NCBI RefSeq assembly: GCF_049615385.1
Contig: NZ_JBMZFL010000002.1
Direction: 5' to 3' (one strand)
Length of the DNA stretch: 64,000 nucleotides
Origin: Aequoribacter sp049615385
GTDB taxonomy: Bacteria > Pseudomonadota > Gammaproteobacteria > Pseudomonadales > Halieaceae
This document shows positions 1 to 7,379 of the stretch, piece by piece (positions within the stretch are counted from its first letter, which is position 1; each line of letters starts with the position of its first letter). Made by a program: the position numbers and the translations under genes. Under the pieces are notes generated by a model, which saw only the letters and a program-made list of their open reading frames with translations, had not been told where the DNA came from and did not search any database.

Positions 1-396
1 GTTAGGAAAGAGCCTGTCATAGGAGTCAAACGAAAGATTTGGAAATATTTCCATGCCTTTATCACCGACAAAGGCAAGTCTATCCATCGCCGTTAATTGA
101 TTAGGCAGGATGCCCTTTTGCCGGAAAATACGATCTTGTAACAACATGCCCCAGCCATCGGGCAAACAATCTCCAAATACGCCATGTACACCTTGGTGTG
201 GCTGCTTAGGTGCGACTTGAACTTGTGTGCTCGACTGCAAGGTAAAAGGAGATAAATTGCCAAACTGCTGCAAATAGCTGTCTGCATACTGGAAAAAAAC
301 GCCTTGCCGATTCTGCGCCAAGACCCCTACAGCAACCTGCTCACCTGAGCTTAACGTACGAGTTACGGCGAGTTTTTGAATGGGTTTAAAACTCAT
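1..396 (-). CDS. hipA: HipA-family kinase toxin, N-terminal part only (runs off the window)
   Basis: The first 132 residues of a HipA-type serine/threonine kinase toxin are present; the gene continues past base 1, so the catalytic C-terminal half is not visible. From residue 1 to about 115 it matches the full-length HipA at 8588-9940 with scattered substitutions, and after the GDKGM segment the two are unrelated. This looks like a recombination boundary inside the gene. It overlaps the hipB stop by 11 bases, the usual antitoxin-first arrangement. The reading frame is open to the window edge, so there is no sign that it is broken. Confidence 0.8.
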   Translation of the reverse strand, partial: MSFKPIQKLAVTRTLSSGEQVAVGVLAQNRQGVFFQYADSYLQQFGNLSPFTLQSSTQVQVAPKQPHQGVHGVFGDCLPDGWGMLLQDRIFRQKGILPNQLTAMDRLAFVGDKGMEIFPNLSFDSYDRLFPN

Positions 397-676
397 CTTT
401 TAGCACCTCATCAATACTCGTGGGCATAGCAGCGCGCTCTTTGTTAGGTTGCGTGAGCTGATAAAGCCTATCCAATGAATCGAGGGTCTGCCATATCAAC
501 AGCAATTGGCGAAATGAAATTTGCCCAGTTAACTCAAACTTCTTAATGGTGGCCGCAGGTACACAGCTTCGCTCAGCAAGCGCCGTTCGTGACAGCTTTG
601 CCTGCTTCCGTAACTCCCGCAAATAAGCCGCATAGGCTTGGCTTACATCGGTATCATCAAGTAAGGTAAAATTCAT
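386..676 (-). CDS. hipB: HipB-like XRE antitoxin (copy 1)
   Basis: A 96-residue helix-turn-helix protein, the probable antitoxin and autorepressor of the adjoining HipA. The HTH lies at about residues 20-60 (LRKQAKLSRTALAERS followed by a recognition-helix region). I prefer the ATG at 676 to the longer frame starting at 727, because two palindromic operators at 691-708 and 731-750 lie just upstream of 676 and the longer frame would run through one of them. The protein, and as far as I can read the DNA, is identical to the copy at 9930-10220, although the flanking promoter sequences have diverged. Confidence 0.85.
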   Translation of the reverse strand: MNFTLLDDTDVSQAYAAYLRELRKQAKLSRTALAERSCVPAATIKKFELTGQISFRQLLLIWQTLDSLDRLYQLTQPNKERAAMPTSIDEVLKDEF

Positions 677-690
677 CCGCAAAGACCAAA

Positions 691-750
691 TGGACACATT
701 TATATCCATTATAGCGAAATAAAACAAAAAATGGATATTATTGTATCCAT
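691..750 (-). promoter_or_regulatory. Operator pair of hipB copy 1
   Basis: Two palindromes lie upstream of the hipB start. TGGACACATTTATATCCA is at 691-708, and ATGGATATTATTGTATCCAT, a perfect 7-base-arm palindrome with a 6-base spacer, is at 731-750. This GGATA-N6-TATCC layout is a plausible HipB autorepression site. The equivalent sites of copy 2 differ in sequence. Confidence 0.65.
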
Positions 751-1006
751 TTATGGTTGGGGTGTTGAAAAAATTACTCGATAAAGCCCTTCAAAACTGC
801 TATTTTTAAGTACTAACAGCAGCGCAAAAACGGCACTGTTTTTCCGTAGTTTTAGCCAAGAAGCACCACTAAGATTTAGTAAAAGCCATAGAAAAGTGGT
901 GGGCAGTTTGGTGGGCAAATAGGCATTTTTGATCGGTTTCTTTTCGGTAAATCATTGAGTTTGTTAGAGTCTAGGCCGCTACTCAATGAGCAGATCCAAA
1001 ACATCG

Positions 1007-1499
1007 AATAGGCTCCTGGGTAGAAAGTTACCCACCCAAGAATGTCTCAAAAGCCCAGTATTGCCTGATGGTATTCGTGGCACTCGCTCCTTGGCTGACG
1101 CTAAAACTCACGTTCTACGTGATTGTCAGCCTAGGACGCAAACTGGGGCTCATCCCGCCTGCACGCCCAACGTACGGCTTGGGGTATGAAGAATCACCCC
1201 TTTCTTTTTAAACAAGAGGGGTTCAGAGTATTGGCCTTCTTCGATGGTAAACGCAGCCGCATGCCGAAAAGGCCCATCAGGCGAAACTAGCAAGCCCCCA
1301 ATTTGGTCAAAAAACGTGGGCAGTTGGGACAATGGGGCAGCACTCGATACCGCAAGCTTTAGAAGGTGAATAAAAGGAATTTGAACCGCACCAAGGAATG
1401 GGGCAATCGGGGCTTGGATTAACACAACAAGCCACCAAACATAATCTTCAAACCAATATGACCGACGCCCCTGCATTTCTGTGCGTGTTGGTTCTCATT
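1007..1499. other. Gene-poor stretch with a hairpin
   Basis: I see no convincing gene. An open frame exists on the minus strand (1150-1476), but it overlaps repeat A and has no recognisable domain. A strong imperfect hairpin lies at 1094-1130: outer arms GCTGAC/GTCAGC and inner arms CACGT/ACGTG. A second CCCCT/AGGGG dyad is near 1196-1225. This may be debris from earlier insertions. Confidence 0.4.
1315..1416. repeat. ~100-base direct repeat A flanking the second hipBA pair
   Basis: An imperfect direct copy of 3194-3294. The pair brackets the hipBA cassette at 1500-3042. On the minus strand both copies contain GGTTCAAAT, which resembles a tRNA T-loop. Copy B precedes it with a GCCCC/GGGGC stem and a 7-base loop. 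No full tRNA is present. Confidence 0.7.
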
Positions 1500-2729
1500 T
1501 CAGCGTAGCGGTATGCTTCGCAAATGTTTTTCAATTGCTTCAATCATCGACTTGGTGAGCGGCAAATGCGCTTTTTCTTTCGCCCAGATTTCATGAAAGC
1601 CTGCCACGGTTTGCTTGGCAGTATCTAACACCAATTTTTCTGGCAGCATGGCTTTAGCCGCTAAGTGTGACAGCTCATCCTGCGTGAAATCACTGAATTT
1701 CTTGCTACGGCTCACCTTCAGCGATGCACTATCATCGGGGATATAAGGAATGGTTGAAATAAAGTCATAAGCAGGTGCAATAGACGCAGTGCGCTTGTCT
1801 TTGTAAATCACAGACCAATTCTTCAAATGCATATCAGCATTGCCAATTAGGGTATTGAACACCAGTCGGCGAGTAAATTCAGCAATGTCTTCGTCTTGCC
1901 CTTCAATACCGATAACCTGAGCAATATTGCGCATACTGGCTTTTTTGAATTTATCTTGAGGATAGACGCCAAACACTTGCGCAAAATCTTCAATATGTAC
2001 GGCTTGATTACCTGCACGATCAAAGCGCTTGATCACAAACGCCTGAGCATTTTTAAAAGCATCGCCAAATTTGCCAATACCATCTGGGATATTAGCAATC
2101 TGGTTAATGGGAAGTAGCTGCGTTTCTGGCACATCCATCCCCAACATGCGAGCCAGTTCCATCATCGAATATTCATTTTCTGGCACAGCGTCAAATCGAA
2201 ATGACGGCAACTTCACAATCCAAGAGCCACCTTTACCAGTTGCTGGGATCGTCAAACCGCCATTTGGCTGTTGTACAGCTGAAAACTTCAACTGTACACC
2301 CGCTAATGAAAAACGCATTGGAACATCTATGTTCGTTTCATCGTCAACGTCGTGCTGCACATTAGGCGGCAGCGCTTCGCCATCAGCAGGTTCAACCGTG
2401 ATCGCACCTGCTAAATCCTGTCCCAGTACCCACAATAGAAAAAATTCCCGTGCTGGGTTCACACCAGCACGCTCAGCCAGGTAATTTCGCATGGCCTCTT
2501 CTGGCAAAAGGTTAGAGAAAAACGGAGTTAACATGGTTTGGGTCGGTTTAAAATTAGTCAGTAAGCCACCCAGTGCATCTTTAAAACCCAGCCCTAACAC
2601 GGGCCGCGATTCATGACTAATGTACGAATCCATAAAGGCAAAAAGCGTTCGGTCATTGCCCACGTTGGTGATCGTTGCGATAGGTTCCCCGTAGAGCAAC
2701 ACGTTGAGCGTAGAAACATGATTAGCCAT
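1500..2729 (-). CDS. hipA: HipA-family kinase toxin (second system)
   Basis: A complete 409-residue HipA-type protein kinase toxin. Members phosphorylate targets such as glutamyl-tRNA synthetase and cause growth arrest. The N-terminal HipA subdomain is at about 1-115. The phosphate-binding loop region is around 140-150 (SLAGVQLKFS), the nucleotide-binding lysine in WIVKLPS near 173, the catalytic motif NADMHLKN at 297-304 and the metal-binding YDF at 321-323. The start overlaps the upstream HTH gene by 8 bases, the standard coupling for hipBA. It is only distantly similar to the other HipA proteins here, so it is a separate acquisition and not a local duplicate. The real target is unknown. 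Confidence 0.85.
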   Translation of the reverse strand: MANHVSTLNVLLYGEPIATITNVGNDRTLFAFMDSYISHESRPVLGLGFKDALGGLLTNFKPTQTMLTPFFSNLLPEEAMRNYLAERAGVNPAREFFLLWVLGQDLAGAITVEPADGEALPPNVQHDVDDETNIDVPMRFSLAGVQLKFSAVQQPNGGLTIPATGKGGSWIVKLPSFRFDAVPENEYSMMELARMLGMDVPETQLLPINQIANIPDGIGKFGDAFKNAQAFVIKRFDRAGNQAVHIEDFAQVFGVYPQDKFKKASMRNIAQVIGIEGQDEDIAEFTRRLVFNTLIGNADMHLKNWSVIYKDKRTASIAPAYDFISTIPYIPDDSASLKVSRSKKFSDFTQDELSHLAAKAMLPEKLVLDTAKQTVAGFHEIWAKEKAHLPLTKSMIEAIEKHLRSIPLR

Positions 2730-3042
2730 CGCCGTCTTCCCCTAACTGATATGCCGGTGACATCTGCTCAGCTTCATCGCTGATACCGTTAATACCTTGG
2801 CTGCTTCGAATGATCGACTTGATGGCAGGAATGGACTTTTTAGGCGCAACCAATAGCTCTAGGTCGAGTACACGGGCAAGTGCAATTAAACTGGATATTC
2901 TTAAATCAACGCCGCCAGACTCGATTTTCGAAATATGACTTTGAGGTACCCCCGAACGCGCGCTTAGCTCTCTCTGGCTAAAACCTTTACGTACCCGAGC
3001 TTCTCGAAGACTTTCTAGTATCTGCTCTGTTACATAGCTCAT
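2722..3042 (-). CDS. hipB: HipB-like XRE antitoxin (second system)
   Basis: A 106-residue protein with a textbook XRE helix-turn-helix at about 8-65 (ARVRKGFSQRELSARSGVP, then SHISKIESG). It is most likely the antitoxin and repressor for the HipA encoded directly downstream, whose start it overlaps. The C-terminal tail (about 75-106) is acidic and probably contacts the toxin. I could not define a convincing palindromic operator in the AT-rich DNA upstream (3043-3190). Confidence 0.85.
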   Translation of the reverse strand: MSYVTEQILESLREARVRKGFSQRELSARSGVPQSHISKIESGGVDLRISSLIALARVLDLELLVAPKKSIPAIKSIIRSSQGINGISDEAEQMSPAYQLGEDGDG

Positions 3043-3307
3043 TTCGATACGCCTTAATGCATCAATTAGGAATAATTATATACAAAAACATATCGCCGTA
3101 ATCCCACAAACACAAGATGATTAGCTATTATGTATCATCAAGCAATTTTTGATATGTGATTATAGATAAATCGTAACGCGCGCGCTCACTTACCGTGGGC
3201 AGTTGGGACAATGGGGCAACACTTGATATGCCAAGCTTTATGGGGTGAATAAGAGGGGATTTGAACCGCCCCAAGGAATGGGGCAATTGGGGCTGGCTAT
3301 CCAAAGT
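3043..3307. other. AT-rich promoter region, then repeat B
   Basis: Bases 3043-3180 are AT-rich and should contain the promoter of the second hipBA pair. A weak dyad (TGAT/ATCA) is near 3117-3142. The rest up to 3294 is the second copy of the ~100-base repeat. No gene is seen. Confidence 0.5.
3194..3294. repeat. ~100-base direct repeat B flanking the second hipBA pair
   Basis: The partner of repeat A at 1315-1416, in the same orientation. On the minus strand it reads a 5-bp stem (GCCCC/GGGGC) with a 7-base loop, then GGTTCAAATCCCC and TTATTCACC. This resembles the 3' half of a tRNA, which is where many integrases recombine. Confidence 0.7.
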
Positions 3308-3787
3308 TTATAATTGGGTTAAACGCTGTTTTGCAAGCGCCCAAGGTAAGCGACGACCAGCTTTTGCCATTTTATCGTAGGCAGCTTGAGCTTCTTCAAC
3401 TGACAATACACCATGGGTGACGAGCTGCTCGACAACCCATAGCGTACCTTGAACTAATATCGCTTCTTTTTCAGCCGCCTTCCTAAGCGCCATATCCCCA
3501 GTTAGCAATGGACACTGTTCTTGTTTCGCCAACGCAAGTGCAAAGCAATCGTTCATGCTAGGGCCAGCATACTTTTGCCTCAGTTCAAATGAGTACATCA
3601 TAGACTCAGGGCTTAACTCACCCAACAACAACCCTAACTCGAGTAAATAGCCATGTTGATCGCTTAGCTCCTCGTGGAATAACACATCTGGAACTTTGAA
3701 CTGGTAAGGCAAATTGAAAAAGACTTCTAATAATTGGCCTTCTTCGAGATCAATGAGAATATTGGCATCACTGATCAACAAATACAT
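3308..3787 (-). CDS. PIN-domain protein, probable RNase toxin partner
   Basis: A 159-residue PIN-domain protein, a fold typical of toxin ribonucleases that cut RNA with Mg ions. Acidic residues sit where the PIN active site expects them: D7 (SDANILID), E39/E40, D80 (MNDCFALA) and D98 (LTGDMAL). Its ATG follows the stop codon of the XRE-ImmA gene with no spacer, so the two are translationally coupled. PIN proteins next to ImmA/IrrE regulators are a known toxin-antitoxin-like pairing, including DUF4411 and DUF3368 families; I cannot say which Pfam family this one belongs to. Confidence 0.75.
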   Translation of the reverse strand: MYLLISDANILIDLEEGQLLEVFFNLPYQFKVPDVLFHEELSDQHGYLLELGLLLGELSPESMMYSFELRQKYAGPSMNDCFALALAKQEQCPLLTGDMALRKAAEKEAILVQGTLWVVEQLVTHGVLSVEEAQAAYDKMAKAGRRLPWALAKQRLTQL

Positions 3788-4840
3788 TTAAACAGCCTCA
3801 GCCAACATTTGACGCTGCTTATGCAATGCCATTACTGACATCTGTAGCAGCTCAGCGGCTTTGGATTCACTAACAATTCCCTCTGCCAATGCACGATAAA
3901 CCAACTGCTCAAACAATAATGTCTGTTCTTGTGGATAAGGATTCCCTGGCTCCTGCTTACGCCAACCGTTTTTTGAGAACTGTATAAATATTTGGCGTTT
4001 TTTCTCTTCGGTGATCACACCAAGGTCGGCACTGCGATACAAACAAGCCGCCATGCTTAGGCCATATTCATGTTTCAGGAAATACAGCTCTTTGGGGTCT
4101 ACGTTCGAACGTCGCTCTCCTAGATGCTGAAAAAGGCCTACTTCAGGCAGTAAAAACGCAGAAGCAAAGCGGTTGCAGGCCATCTCTTCGTCAAGGGATT
4201 CATCGAGTAAGCCATGTAAAACAAGGTGGCCAAGTTCATGCGCCAATGTAAACCGCTGACGGCAACCAGGCCAATGAGAAGACACTACAACAATTGGCTG
4301 CCCTGATATTTTGGCTTGTAACCCATCAAATTTATCGGCTTGGGGTACGTTACTGACAATCACCAGAATACCTTTAGACTCAAGCAAGTCGATTAAGTCT
4401 GGCAATGGATTCATACCTAACTGCCAATCAGTACGGACTTTGGCGGCAACCTGCTCTACTGCGTCTAAAGTGCTTACAACAGGAACATCGGGCTGGTAGT
4501 TAAAACTCGCTATCGGGAAGTTTGGCCATACATTTTTAAGTGCTAACCAGCGCTCAGCTTGGTCAACCACATCGGACTCAATCTTCTTTAGCAACTTAGC
4601 TGAAGCTGAGGCTTTTTTACGATACTCCACCTCCCCCAAAGTCACCTGTGCTGGGCGAAAGAAGTATTCAGTACGAACCGACAAAGCCGTCGCCAATTTA
4701 AGTAAAACTCCCGACGAAGGCATACTCTGGTCGTGCTCGTATTTTTTAACCATGTTGGCACTAATACCAACTTGCTCACCCAAGGCCTGCATCGACAGGC
4801 CTGCGGCTGCACGGGCTCGTTTTATGCGCTCTCCAATCAT
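3788..4840 (-). CDS. XRE regulator fused to ImmA/IrrE zinc metallopeptidase
   Basis: A 350-residue regulator. The N-terminal XRE HTH lies at about 4-60 (IKRARAAAGLSMQALGEQVG). A COG2856 ImmA/IrrE peptidase domain spans about 150-260, with the zinc motif HELGH at 201-205 and a downstream acidic ligand near 218 (DEEMACNRFASAFLLP). Relatives cleave a repressor to release phage, conjugative-element or toxin genes. A HTH and a protease on one chain suggest self-contained control of the downstream PIN gene. The C-terminal 90 residues include a second region that could bind DNA or a partner (EGIVSESKAAELLQMS). An 8-bp inverted repeat at 4851-4888 is a likely operator. Confidence 0.85.
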   Translation of the reverse strand: MIGERIKRARAAAGLSMQALGEQVGISANMVKKYEHDQSMPSSGVLLKLATALSVRTEYFFRPAQVTLGEVEYRKKASASAKLLKKIESDVVDQAERWLALKNVWPNFPIASFNYQPDVPVVSTLDAVEQVAAKVRTDWQLGMNPLPDLIDLLESKGILVIVSNVPQADKFDGLQAKISGQPIVVVSSHWPGCRQRFTLAHELGHLVLHGLLDESLDEEMACNRFASAFLLPEVGLFQHLGERRSNVDPKELYFLKHEYGLSMAACLYRSADLGVITEEKKRQIFIQFSKNGWRKQEPGNPYPQEQTLLFEQLVYRALAEGIVSESKAAELLQMSVMALHKQRQMLAEAV

Positions 4841-4850
4841 ACAGACCTCT

Positions 4851-4888
4851 GGTTTATAAAAACTAAAATTATTTTAAAAATATAAACC
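4851..4888 (-). promoter_or_regulatory. Inverted-repeat operator of the XRE-ImmA gene
   Basis: Perfect 8-base arms GGTTTATA (4851-4858) and TATAAACC (4881-4888) are separated by 22 AT-rich bases, immediately upstream of the XRE-ImmA start. The position and symmetry fit autorepression by the HTH domain. Confidence 0.6.
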
Positions 4889-5299
4889 AAGTTGGCGTTT
4901 TTGTCGATTGGTTTTACAGGGCAATCATTCGCGTGTTCGCGCACACACTTCCCCATACCTTTACCCCCATACGCCAAAACCACTATCCGTTTGGCTTTTG
5001 GATCGAAACGCCAAACAGGGAAATTAGTCCTTTTACTGTTTGGCGTCTCGATTGAAATCCAACGCTGGTAGGCCTTGCCATTACTGGCTCAAAGCAAGGT
5101 TTGGCACTTTTTGTACCCTAAACCAACCTCGGCATCAAAACACAAACCGTTTGATTTTTTAAACCCAGAATGCAAACGATCGTTTGGCGTCCCGATTTTT
5201 TGCACTAGCCAAATGCCGCCAAACAGCGCCGTATTGGACTGAAATAAAACTATAACTTCTCTATATGCTAAAAAATGAAAATATAGTTTCACTGGCTCA
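4889..5299. other. Intergenic stretch with repeated GTTTGGCG motifs
   Basis: No supported gene. The word GTTTGGC(G) or its complement recurs near 4971, 4989, 5009, 5038, 5182 and 5217. Two of these form an inverted repeat with 16 of 18 matching bases (5001-5018 against 5036-5053) around a 17-base spacer. A third relative, GTTTGGCGTCCCGATTTTTT, is at 5182-5201. It could be an operator array or a structured recombination site. A 67-codon frame here (5089-5292) has no family features. Confidence 0.5.
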
Positions 5300-6550
5300 T
5301 TAAACGTTAAACGCTGATTGTTTCATGGCTTGCTCCGCTCGGCTGATCCCTAGCCGCTTAGCAACGGTTTGCCATTGCTTAACCGCAATTAATACTTCAT
5401 CGTAAATTTGCGTGGCTTGGGTTTGCGAAAGTCTGAAGAAGTCTTTTACGTCAAAGGCTAATTGGTAGTCTAAAGTGTTGTCTGCATGGGTAATATTCAG
5501 ATGCAGGCCATGCTTACCCACTATCGGGTTTAAATCATAAGCGGGTGACAACTTCCAGCCATTCTTTGTTAATAAAAACCCATGGTTACGCAGGTGGTCA
5601 TCCGTGTTGGACACCGCAATATTAAACACAATACGTCGCCATAACTGTGCTAAATCAGCTTCGGTTTGTGCACCAGAATTGGAAATAAATTCAGCAATCT
5701 CTAAGTAGCTGGCACCTTGAGATTGTTCACCATCATAGTATTGAAGCTGTGTCATGGCCGACGAAAAATGCAGTCGCTTTTCACCGTCGCGATCAAACCG
5801 TTTGGTTAAAAAGGTATGGTGCTGTGACGAAAATTGCTTAATCTCACTTGGAAACATGTCAACACCTGCTGCCAACGCCAATTCATAACAGACCATCTCC
5901 CACGCGCCCACATCATGGGTATCGTTTAAATTGGGAAACTTAGCAATCCACAAGTGGCCTTGCTCATCTGTGACACAAGCCTTGGGCCTTGCACCACCTA
6001 ATGATGAGCCTGGAGAAATCAGCATTTTCAACCAGCGGTAATACTCGTCACTGTCGATATTATCGTCTTTTTCAATCTGCATTGCTGCATGCTCTAGCTC
6101 TCGCAAAGAAGCCATTGGCGGCGCAGCAAACTCAGAGTTGTCGTCCAAAAAAGCATCCGGGCCTAGCCGCTTAAATCGAATCCCCCCCATCCGATAAGAA
6201 TCATGTACGCCCAGCAGGTAATCCAATTCGTTTAATCGACTTGTGGCTCGAATGCCTTTGCGCGACTCAATCGCCGCACGCCGCTGCATTAAAATACGCC
6301 CCCATCTATCAGGCGATGAATCAAGAAATGTGCGAAAGTTTTTATCGGCTTCATCGTTATAGAGCTCACCGGAGTGAAGCGTTAGGATTGGATCAATTTG
6401 CAAGCGAAAAGCTGAGGCTAAAAATGCTTTATCGTAGGCAAAACTAAATACGCCACCTCGGCTTGAATCACTGTAAGCAAGCAGCCCAATTAACAAAGGC
6501 GCTTCAATTGGCTGCCAGTCGGCGTAGACTTCGACGATTTCACGGCTCAT
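5300..6550 (-). CDS. hipA: HipA-family kinase toxin (third system)
   Basis: A complete 416-residue HipA-type kinase. The glycine-rich loop SPGSSLGGARPKA is at about 179-191, the nucleotide-binding lysine in WIAKFPN near 204, the catalytic NTDDHLRN at 315-322 and YDL at 338-340. Its N-terminal half is longer and different from the second system, which places it in the SGGARPKA-loop subgroup shared with the copy at 8588-9940. It overlaps the upstream HTH gene by 4 bases (ATGA), indicating translational coupling. Its target cannot be told from sequence. Confidence 0.85.
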   Translation of the reverse strand: MSREIVEVYADWQPIEAPLLIGLLAYSDSSRGGVFSFAYDKAFLASAFRLQIDPILTLHSGELYNDEADKNFRTFLDSSPDRWGRILMQRRAAIESRKGIRATSRLNELDYLLGVHDSYRMGGIRFKRLGPDAFLDDNSEFAAPPMASLRELEHAAMQIEKDDNIDSDEYYRWLKMLISPGSSLGGARPKACVTDEQGHLWIAKFPNLNDTHDVGAWEMVCYELALAAGVDMFPSEIKQFSSQHHTFLTKRFDRDGEKRLHFSSAMTQLQYYDGEQSQGASYLEIAEFISNSGAQTEADLAQLWRRIVFNIAVSNTDDHLRNHGFLLTKNGWKLSPAYDLNPIVGKHGLHLNITHADNTLDYQLAFDVKDFFRLSQTQATQIYDEVLIAVKQWQTVAKRLGISRAEQAMKQSAFNV

Positions 6551-6852
6551 TTTGAACCTTCCAGCAATTTTATGTTTTGCAGCTTGATACCCACTTCATC
6601 ATGAGCGGCCATTTCTGCAAAGTTGCTTTCCATGCCAAGAACGGCCATCACTTTTAAGTAAGTGCCTATGGCAACGCCCGGATCACCTGCGAAGACTTTG
6701 TTCACGGTTTTATGATCAAAGCCAGTACGTTCACACAGCAGCTTTTTTGTAAAACCACGTCGTTTCATCGCCAACAGCAAGTCTTCACCAAAATGAGTCA
6801 GAATTTTGCGCTGCTTTGGAAACAGTACATTGTGTAAGTCACGCTTAGCCAT
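6547..6852 (-). CDS. hipB: HipB-like HTH antitoxin (third system)
   Basis: A 101-residue protein with a helix-turn-helix at about 22-68 (DLLLAMKRRGFTKKLLCERTG, then HKTVNKVFAG), the expected antitoxin of the downstream HipA. It is unusually basic at the N terminus. Its promoter region has four copies of a GGGACTATATTCCC-type palindrome (6866-6994), the clearest operator array in the island. This strongly suggests cooperative autorepression. Confidence 0.8.
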   Translation of the reverse strand: MAKRDLHNVLFPKQRKILTHFGEDLLLAMKRRGFTKKLLCERTGFDHKTVNKVFAGDPGVAIGTYLKVMAVLGMESNFAEMAAHDEVGIKLQNIKLLEGSK

Positions 6853-6865
6853 ATCACCAACTAAA

Positions 6866-6994
6866 GGGACTATATTCCCATTATTTAACCGTTAGTGGGA
6901 ATATAGTCCAATTTTGAATCACAAGCAACCACTCAACAACGCATGCGTGGGACTATATTCCCACTTTGCGCAATATAATTGGATTTATATCCCA
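6866..6994 (-). promoter_or_regulatory. Operator array of the third hipBA system
   Basis: Four related sites are present. GGACTATATTCCCA at 6867-6880 and its exact reverse complement at 6896-6909 form a 14-base inverted repeat. GTGGGACTATATTCCCAC at 6947-6964 is a near-perfect palindrome. A weaker copy, GGATTTATATCCCA, is at 6981-6994. They lie directly upstream of the hipB start at 6852. Confidence 0.8.
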
Positions 6995-7063
6995 CCTTTA
7001 GGTTTAGCTTACATGTTGGCCAAGGCGATGATCTGGATCCCTGAATGCCAAAGGTCATCAAAT

Positions 7064-7122
7064 TACACTTTTATGCGCATAAAAATGTAAAATTCCGCAC
7101 TTTTCTGCGCGTAAAAGTGTGC
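7064..7122. promoter_or_regulatory. Two 26-base palindromes without an obvious gene
   Basis: Two near-perfect palindromes of equal length lie at 7064-7089 (TACACTTTTATGCGCAT and its mirror half) and 7097-7122 (GCACTTTTCTGCGCGTAAAA and so on). They share the core CACTTTT-N-TGCGC. They look like tandem operators, but neither flank has a regulator starting nearby. They lie 212 bases upstream of the third hipB and 258 bases before the MerR gene. They could belong to a lost toxin-antitoxin gene. Confidence 0.6.
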
Positions 7123-7177
7123 AATGCAAGTTGAGCCCTCTATGCGTTTTACCGAACGGGGCAATGCAGAGATTGGA

Positions 7178-7218
7178 GGTCTACACAAAGTGACTTTGTG
7201 GGTAACAATCTGTAGACC
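7178..7218. repeat. Nested inverted repeat
   Basis: Outer arms GGTCTACA (7178-7185) and TGTAGACC (7211-7218) enclose an inner hairpin CACAAAGT-G-ACTTTGTG (7184-7200). No T-run follows on either strand, so it is not a typical terminator. It may be a recombination or protein-binding structure. Confidence 0.5.
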
Positions 7219-7279
7219 AAGATGCGGCATTCAAGCTTTCAACCAATCAAAACTGAACGATATTTTTTGCTAACAACAT

Positions 7280-7310
7280 TTGACCTGTCTATAACTTCAT
7301 AGTTTATCTT
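7280..7310 (+). promoter_or_regulatory. MerR-type promoter with 19-base spacer
   Basis: The -35 TTGACC (7280-7285) and -10 TATCTT (7305-7310) are 19 bases apart. The spacer contains the dyad CTAT-N6-ATAG (7289-7302). An overlong spacer with a central dyad is the hallmark of promoters activated by MerR-family proteins, so the gene at 7380 probably controls itself. Confidence 0.65.
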
Positions 7311-7379
7311 CAGTCGTGTTCTGGTCTGTTTGAGCAAGCCACCACATCGTAAAAAATTAACGGAAAGGACGTTTTATCT

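Larger units (their letters stand above)
51..1006. repeat. Direct repeat of the island, copy 1
   Basis: About 0.95 kb that recurs in the same orientation at 9595-10523. It covers the 5' end of hipA, all of hipB, the operators and about 300 bases of upstream noncoding DNA. Similarity stops abruptly at both ends: at the GDKGM codons of hipA, and just after GATCCAAAACATCG at 1006. The hipB part is identical between copies; the noncoding part differs by many substitutions and small gaps. Confidence 0.85.

Noticed and set aside
986..1189. Open frame of 67 codons on the plus strand
   Set aside because: It starts inside the direct repeat, has no domain or ribosome binding site, and runs through a hairpin.
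1150..1476. Open frame of 108 codons on the minus strand
   Set aside because: It overlaps repeat A, no family is recognisable, and the repeat-derived part explains the apparent match to the sequence near 3200-3290.
1315..3294. A functional tRNA gene
   Set aside because: Only a T-loop-like and an anticodon-arm-like segment are present; there is no D-arm or matching acceptor stem.
5089..5292. Open frame of 67 codons upstream of the third hipBA system
   Set aside because: It lies in the GTTTGGCG motif region and has no recognisable features.
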